A DNA stretch of 6,916 bases from Planctomycetales bacterium (lineage in GTDB: Bacteria > Planctomycetota > Phycisphaerae > SM23-33): positions 1 through 6,916 of the forward strand of contig DAOVLS010000120.1 of NCBI GenBank assembly GCA_030631125.1, given 5' to 3'. Every line of letters starts with the position of its first letter. Position 1 is the first letter of the stretch. A program made the position numbers and the translations under genes. The notes beneath the pieces are model-generated. The model was not told the DNA's origin, did no database searches, and saw only the letters and a program-made list of their open reading frames with translations. Shown here in pieces: positions 3,594 through 6,916 of the stretch.

Positions 3594-6047
3594 ATGGGAA
3601 AAATCACACTTCCAGTAGTAGTCATTTCATTGATCCTGGGCGTTCCGGGGCAACGGGCGCAAGCCGACGTGGAGGCTGTGGCCCGGATGCTTTTCGAGCA
3701 GTCGAAGGGCAGCGAGCATTGGCTTGAAGGTTTCGCCGAGGCGCACAGCGGAAAGAAATACCCGTTTGACTGCCACCGGGCTGCCTCGACCAACGCCCGT
3801 ATCGTCAGGACCACAGACGGCAAGAGCGAAATAACCTGGAGCACCGCACCCGTTCCCAAAACCTGGAAGGGAAAATCCATTACATTCCTCTGGACAGCCG
3901 GGATGGGCCACAGGCCTGAAAAGCCGCCCCGGTTCGATCTTTTCGTCAACGGTACACGCAGGTTCGCCTTCCATAGCCCGAAGAACAGGCAATGGACTGT
4001 CGAAGGCCAAGGCGGGGGTACTCTCACCTTTCTGGCCATTGACATAAACAGGACCAAATTTCACTCCGGTTACATGAAAATGACGGTGCCCGCCGCCTGG
4101 GTCAAGCCAGGCGAACCTCTGCGTCTGAAAGTCGTCGGATCGGCCGCCAAAGATGAAACCTTGTACGTGACGTTCGAATACACCGATTCGGCGGCGTATT
4201 TCCGGACGCACGACTGCAAAGACGTCTATCACAAAGTCTTGCCCTTGCCCGGCAATCTGGGTGCTGTCTCGATCAGGCTGGTGGCGCGCCGGACGTGGGC
4301 CGGTAAAAAGGTGTCCATCCGCAGTGAGCGGGGCCAACTCGGCAGCGCCGTCTTCGGAGCGAAAGGTGACTTGTCCTCCACCATTATTTCCTGCCCGCGC
4401 AGCAGGCAGGGGAGGCTTGAAGGGACGATCTCGATCATTGTTGACGGCAAGGCGGCAGGAAAATTCGATGCGCCACCCCTTGACCAGATACGATGCAAGG
4501 CGTTTCTCGATGAGCAGTTGCAGCCGAAGCGTTATTTCTTTAAGCCGGGTAAGTTTCCCGCCATCGAATGGAAGCGCCCCGGCATGGTCGAAAATGAGAT
4601 GGGCCGATTCGATCTTTCCGTTACTTACTTCGATGCCGAAATGAAGCCCGTAACGAAGGCCGCCAAGCCGGGGCGATACGGCGCCGTGGTAACGGCCAAA
4701 ACGGCGGATGGGTACACGATGCGAAGATACATTACCCTGTTTTGCACGCCCGGGGATTTGCGCTGGTGGGCCGACAGGATGGATCTGACCGCCAAGCCGC
4801 TCGAACAGTTCGGCATCACTGACGACGTCTGGAGCGCGCACCAGAAGACAGTGAATCAGTTCTTCGGGCATTTCATACTTAAAAAAATCGCGAACGATGA
4901 CTCTGCCGCCGGTTTTTTTGCCGGTTTGAGCGAATTGCCGGCGAAGCGGGACGGCCCGAAGTGGAAGTCCAATCCGTGGTATCGCGACCGGCAGTGGTGG
5001 GTAACGTTTAAGCAGAAGGAAGCAAACCTTGCCGGAAAGTACCCCGCGCTGGACAGACCGATCAGGATCAAAGAGGCCAAGGCGACTGTTCTTCACAAAG
5101 GCGATCCAGCCTCGGTTGGATACGGTAAGAAGGACCTCGACAATATCCGCGCCGTCTGCCGGAAATGGGTCGAAGATACAAAAACCCCCACAGTCCTGCT
5201 GGTCGCCCGCAAGGGCGTGATCGTTCTTCACGAAGTCTTCGACACGAAAGACAACCCCAAACCGATGACGGTGGATACACCAACCTGGATGGCGTCCATC
5301 ACGAAACTCCTGACCGGAACGCTGATGATGGAATTCGTGGACCAGGGTCTGATCGGACTGGATGATCCCGTCAAGAAGTATCTTCCGGAGTTAGATTGCA
5401 AAGTGGAAACAGACCTGACGATCCGTCACCTTTTCACCCACACCAACGGCTTCTGGGGTCATGGAACGTGGGGGGCGGACCGGAATGCGTCTCTTGAAAA
5501 CGTCGTCGGTCAATATCTGCCGTATCTGAAGGTCGGCAAGAAAAAGCAGTACAACGGCATCGGATATGCCGTCGCGGGCAAGGTGATGGAGCGCGTAAGC
5601 GGGCGGGCAATTCCATATCTCTTCCAGGAACGTCTATTAGGTCCGCTCGGCGCGCGCCATACGAAAGTCGAAGGAACGGCTGGGGACGCCCAATCCATCT
5701 GTATGGATATGGCCAAGGTCGGACAGATGCTTCTCAATAAGGGAACCTATGGCGAGTACCGCTTCTTTTCGGAGAAAACCTTCGAGAAGATGCTGCCTGC
5801 GCCGCTGGACAGGCTCGTGCCCGGCCTGGAGGGGAGTTGGGGAATCGGTCTCAAGCCGTACCACGAATTCGGCCTGAACGAGGGGGCCTTCGGCCATGGC
5901 GCGGCGTCGGGCGCTATTTATCGAATCGACCCGGGCCACGATCTGATAATCGTCGCGTGCCGAAACCGCCCCGGAAAACAATGGTGGAAGAACTACTCGC
6001 AGATAGTACAAGCCTGCACTTCGCCGTTGGCGAAAAAGACGAAATAA
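3594..6047 (+). CDS. Secreted serine hydrolase, C-terminal class-C beta-lactamase domain
   Basis: The product is an 817-residue exported protein. A short basic start, a hydrophobic core (about 4-19) and AQA before Asp25 make a signal peptide with likely cleavage after residue 24; no lipobox Cys is seen. Residues about 60-400 are rich in predicted beta strands and I do not recognise a family. Residues 400-500 are Trp-rich and probably helical. From about 508 to 795 lies a beta-lactamase class C/esterase-type domain: nucleophile motif S568-I-T-K571, the LFTHTNG stretch typical of the family, the tyrosine motif Y653-N-G655, and H768-GAASG in place of the KTG box. Normally the tyrosine motif is YxN, so Gly655 is a change. 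Proteins of this kind are mostly esterases or peptidases acting on small substrates in the envelope. The gene has its own promoter and converges on the CYTH gene. Antibiotic hydrolysis is not implied. Confidence 0.85.
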   Translation: MGKITLPVVVISLILGVPGQRAQADVEAVARMLFEQSKGSEHWLEGFAEAHSGKKYPFDCHRAASTNARIVRTTDGKSEITWSTAPVPKTWKGKSITFLWTAGMGHRPEKPPRFDLFVNGTRRFAFHSPKNRQWTVEGQGGGTLTFLAIDINRTKFHSGYMKMTVPAAWVKPGEPLRLKVVGSAAKDETLYVTFEYTDSAAYFRTHDCKDVYHKVLPLPGNLGAVSIRLVARRTWAGKKVSIRSERGQLGSAVFGAKGDLSSTIISCPRSRQGRLEGTISIIVDGKAAGKFDAPPLDQIRCKAFLDEQLQPKRYFFKPGKFPAIEWKRPGMVENEMGRFDLSVTYFDAEMKPVTKAAKPGRYGAVVTAKTADGYTMRRYITLFCTPGDLRWWADRMDLTAKPLEQFGITDDVWSAHQKTVNQFFGHFILKKIANDDSAAGFFAGLSELPAKRDGPKWKSNPWYRDRQWWVTFKQKEANLAGKYPALDRPIRIKEAKATVLHKGDPASVGYGKKDLDNIRAVCRKWVEDTKTPTVLLVARKGVIVLHEVFDTKDNPKPMTVDTPTWMASITKLLTGTLMMEFVDQGLIGLDDPVKKYLPELDCKVETDLTIRHLFTHTNGFWGHGTWGADRNASLENVVGQYLPYLKVGKKKQYNGIGYAVAGKVMERVSGRAIPYLFQERLLGPLGARHTKVEGTAGDAQSICMDMAKVGQMLLNKGTYGEYRFFSEKTFEKMLPAPLDRLVPGLEGSWGIGLKPYHEFGLNEGAFGHGAASGAIYRIDPGHDLIIVACRNRPGKQWWKNYSQIVQACTSPLAKKTK

Positions 6048-6060
6048 ACACGGAACGCTT

Positions 6061-6085
6061 CCCACCGAACGCAGTCGGCGGGTTT
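6061..6085 (+). terminator. Weak hairpin terminator candidate after the hydrolase
   Basis: CCC-A-CCGA (6061-6068) pairs with TCGG-C-GGG (6075-6082) around a 6-nt loop, with one mismatched pair, and is followed by only three T residues. It begins 13 bp after the hydrolase stop, where a terminator is expected, but the U-tract is poor. Confidence 0.35.
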
Positions 6086-6092
6086 GGTCAAG

Positions 6093-6114
6093 CCCACGCA
6101 CTGCGCTGCGTGGG
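6093..6114. terminator. GC-rich hairpin between convergent genes
   Basis: CCCACGCA (6093-6100) and TGCGTGGG (6107-6114) are perfect 8-bp arms with a 6-nt loop. It lies between the hydrolase stop and the CYTH stop, on the 3' side of both genes. No T-run follows on either strand, so it may be a transcript-end stabiliser or a shared weak terminator. Confidence 0.4.
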
Positions 6115-6130
6115 ACGGATTACGGATTAC
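6115..6130. repeat. Heptanucleotide tandem repeat over the CYTH stop codon
   Basis: ACGGATT occurs twice in tandem (6115-6121, 6122-6128) and is followed by AC, the start of a third copy. The CYTH stop codon (6122..6120, minus) lies across the junction of the two copies, so the last codons are part of the repeat. Confidence 0.6.
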
Positions 6131-6692
6131 CAAACACCAATTGATTGGTTTTTGATGATTTTCCCGCGAGGTGTTCTGCGACCAGTTCGGCGTAGGTCTT
6201 CGTGATTGTAGGAGCATTTCCCAGACCCAGGGTTTTTCGTGTAGCCTGGACTGTTTTTTCGTTGCCGGCTTCGATTTCCAGAAAGAATCCCAGTTCCGGC
6301 AGTTCGTCCAGTTCGATTCGGGCCTGGCCCAGGCGGAAACTCTCCCGCCGCTTCTGAAATGAAACCGTCGGGCAATAACCTAACGCTGACAGTATCGCAT
6401 GCGCGGTATCGGGTGAATCTATAACGATTTCCTCTTCAGCCCTGATTTTCAACTCGCCTTCACGACGCGGACCCTTGTAAGTAAGGACGCTCCGTTTGAC
6501 TCCGCCGTCAGACGGTTTGGCGGTGCGGATTCGCAGGCCGCAGTCGCTCCGGCGCAGTTCTGCCTCCGGTGTGTCGAAATAGGCGTTCTCCTCCAGCACC
6601 GTTCCCGTCGCTTCGGCCCCAGCCGAGAGCAGTTTCTCGCGCATTGCCGCCGGGTCGGAAATGCGAAACTTGGCTTCTATCTCAATACCCAT
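6120..6692 (-). CDS. cyaB: CYTH domain protein, class IV adenylate cyclase (CyaB)-like
   Basis: This 190-residue cytoplasmic protein spans one whole CYTH/triphosphate-tunnel domain, the typical size of CyaB-type proteins. The signature ExExK is at residues 4-8 (E4, E6, K8). Other tunnel residues visible in order are Glu36, Arg54 and Arg56 (LRIR), Lys73 (TYKG), the KIRAEEE stretch (82-88), KRRESF (114-119), Arg125 and Glu127 in ARIELDELPELG, and FLEIE (137-141) with two acidic metal ligands. Members cyclise ATP to cAMP or hydrolyse thiamine triphosphate or inorganic triphosphate, and sequence alone does not separate these. The ATG at 6692 is chosen because the ExExK motif sits where the family starts. 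No Shine-Dalgarno sequence is seen; a TACAAT box ends 6 nt before the ATG, so the message may be leaderless. It converges with the serine hydrolase and may be co-transcribed with the gene entering from the right. Confidence 0.88.
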   Translation of the reverse strand: MGIEIEAKFRISDPAAMREKLLSAGAEATGTVLEENAYFDTPEAELRRSDCGLRIRTAKPSDGGVKRSVLTYKGPRREGELKIRAEEEIVIDSPDTAHAILSALGYCPTVSFQKRRESFRLGQARIELDELPELGFFLEIEAGNEKTVQATRKTLGLGNAPTITKTYAELVAEHLAGKSSKTNQLVFGNP

Positions 6693-6698
6693 AGCGGA

Positions 6699-6704
6699 AT
6701 TGTA
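6699..6704 (-). promoter_or_regulatory. Possible -10 box for a leaderless CYTH transcript
   Basis: TACAAT (6704..6699, five of six consensus) ends 6 nt before the ATG at 6692, putting the predicted start point at or next to the A of the start codon. The -35 position at 6727..6722 reads TTCAAT, a poor match. Confidence 0.3.
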
Positions 6705-6748
6705 CAGACGATTGGCGGTTGATTGAAGCGCCTGCTTTATCGGCTGAC

Positions 6749-6916
6749 TTATTTACGTTTTTGTTTTCGTCGGTGTCCCGGTGTCCGCAGGCGCCAGAAC
6801 AGGCGAGTCATTACGTTGTTGTACACGTTGAACCTCATGTGCCTGACCACGTCGCGGAGGGGTTTTGCGCCCGGGTCGGGCATTCCTATCAGGCAGAAGA
6901 TTGCCGCAACCCTCGC
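6749..6916 (-). CDS. 3' end of an unidentified gene cut by the window edge
   Basis: An open frame of 55 codons runs from the right edge to a TAA stop (6751..6749). Its start lies outside the window. The codons mostly end in G or C like the neighbouring genes, and no stop occurs from the edge inward, which supports a real coding end. The visible C-terminus has a short hydrophobic piece (VAAIFCLIGMP), then PGAKPLRDVVRHMRFNVYNN, an aromatic stretch (TRLFWRLR) and a very basic tail (HRRKQKRK). I recognise no family. The stop is 56 nt upstream of the CYTH start on the same strand with no hairpin between, so co-transcription is possible. Confidence 0.6.
   Translation of the reverse strand, partial: ARVAAIFCLIGMPDPGAKPLRDVVRHMRFNVYNNVMTRLFWRLRTPGHRRKQKRK

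Noticed and set aside
3627..5231. 534-codon open frame on the minus strand inside the serine hydrolase gene
   Set aside because: It is antisense to a clearly coding gene with signal peptide and active-site motifs. Its product has no recognisable motif, and long antisense frames arise from GC-biased third positions.
3594..6047. Antibiotic-resistance beta-lactamase
   Set aside because: The KTG box is replaced by HGAASG, the YxN motif is altered and a large extra N-terminal region is present, which fit an esterase or peptidase relative better.
6136..6153. ACCAAT/ATTGGT hairpin followed by a T-run, resembling a plus-strand terminator
   Set aside because: It lies in the last codons of the CYTH gene, the stem is short and AT-rich with a tight loop, and part of the T-run would be needed for the stem.
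1..6916. CRISPR arrays, insertion sequences, tRNA or rRNA genes
   Set aside because: No spaced direct repeats, transposase-like frames, terminal inverted repeats around genes, or tRNA/rRNA-like sequence were seen by eye on either strand.

Overview
This is a moderately GC-rich bacterial chromosomal window. It holds six protein-coding genes in three blocks, the last one truncated by the right edge, plus compact and fairly readable regulatory DNA. The lineage cannot be proven from the sequence. Canonical Shine-Dalgarno sites, sigma70-like hexamers, the isopropylmalate dehydrogenase subtype, a large secreted beta-lactamase-fold serine hydrolase and heptanucleotide tandem repeats between genes would all fit a planctomycete (Phycisphaerae-like) genome. 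That assignment is inference.

Left edge (1-156): no gene lies here. A strong minus-strand promoter (66..38) is followed by a perfect 18-bp palindrome (14-31) placed over the expected transcription start. This looks like a TetR-type operator for a gene lying left of the window. A second inverted repeat (69-87) sits just upstream of the -35 box, and a strong hairpin terminator (130-158) closes the next operon.

Block 1 (157-1454, minus): a PadR-family repressor gene and a membrane protein gene overlap by 4 bp (ATGA). The membrane protein has an N-terminal HAAS-like helical domain, a proline-rich linker, about four membrane segments, a roughly 90-residue Ser/Thr-rich loop and a DUF4190-like hairpin. 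This is the classic PadR plus HAAS-domain pairing. ACGATA/TATCGT half-sites lie just upstream of padR and are the obvious candidate operator.

Block 2 (1663-3475, plus): an isopropylmalate-dehydrogenase-family enzyme is followed after 22 nt by a small metallo-beta-lactamase-fold protein of the dihydropterin/RibF-P-synthase-like type. Each has a good Shine-Dalgarno sequence at the internal ATG chosen here. Both carry unusual residues: a Lys-Tyr pair in the coenzyme loop of the dehydrogenase, and Asp in place of the second His of the HxHxDH motif in the metallohydrolase.

Block 3 (3594-6047, plus): a secreted 817-residue protein with its own promoter has a signal peptide, about 480 residues of largely unrecognised beta-rich sequence and a C-terminal class-C beta-lactamase/esterase-type domain with SxxK. 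It converges on a CYTH-domain (CyaB-like) gene (6120-6692, minus), with two GC-rich hairpins between them. The 3' end of another minus-strand gene (6749-6916) enters from the right edge.

I see no CRISPR array, insertion sequence, tRNA or rRNA. The window is mostly ordinary chromosomal gene content. The points most worth a second look are the two enzymes with altered motifs, the PadR/HAAS module with its operator, the uncharacterised N-terminal half of the secreted hydrolase, and the promoter-operator at the left edge.
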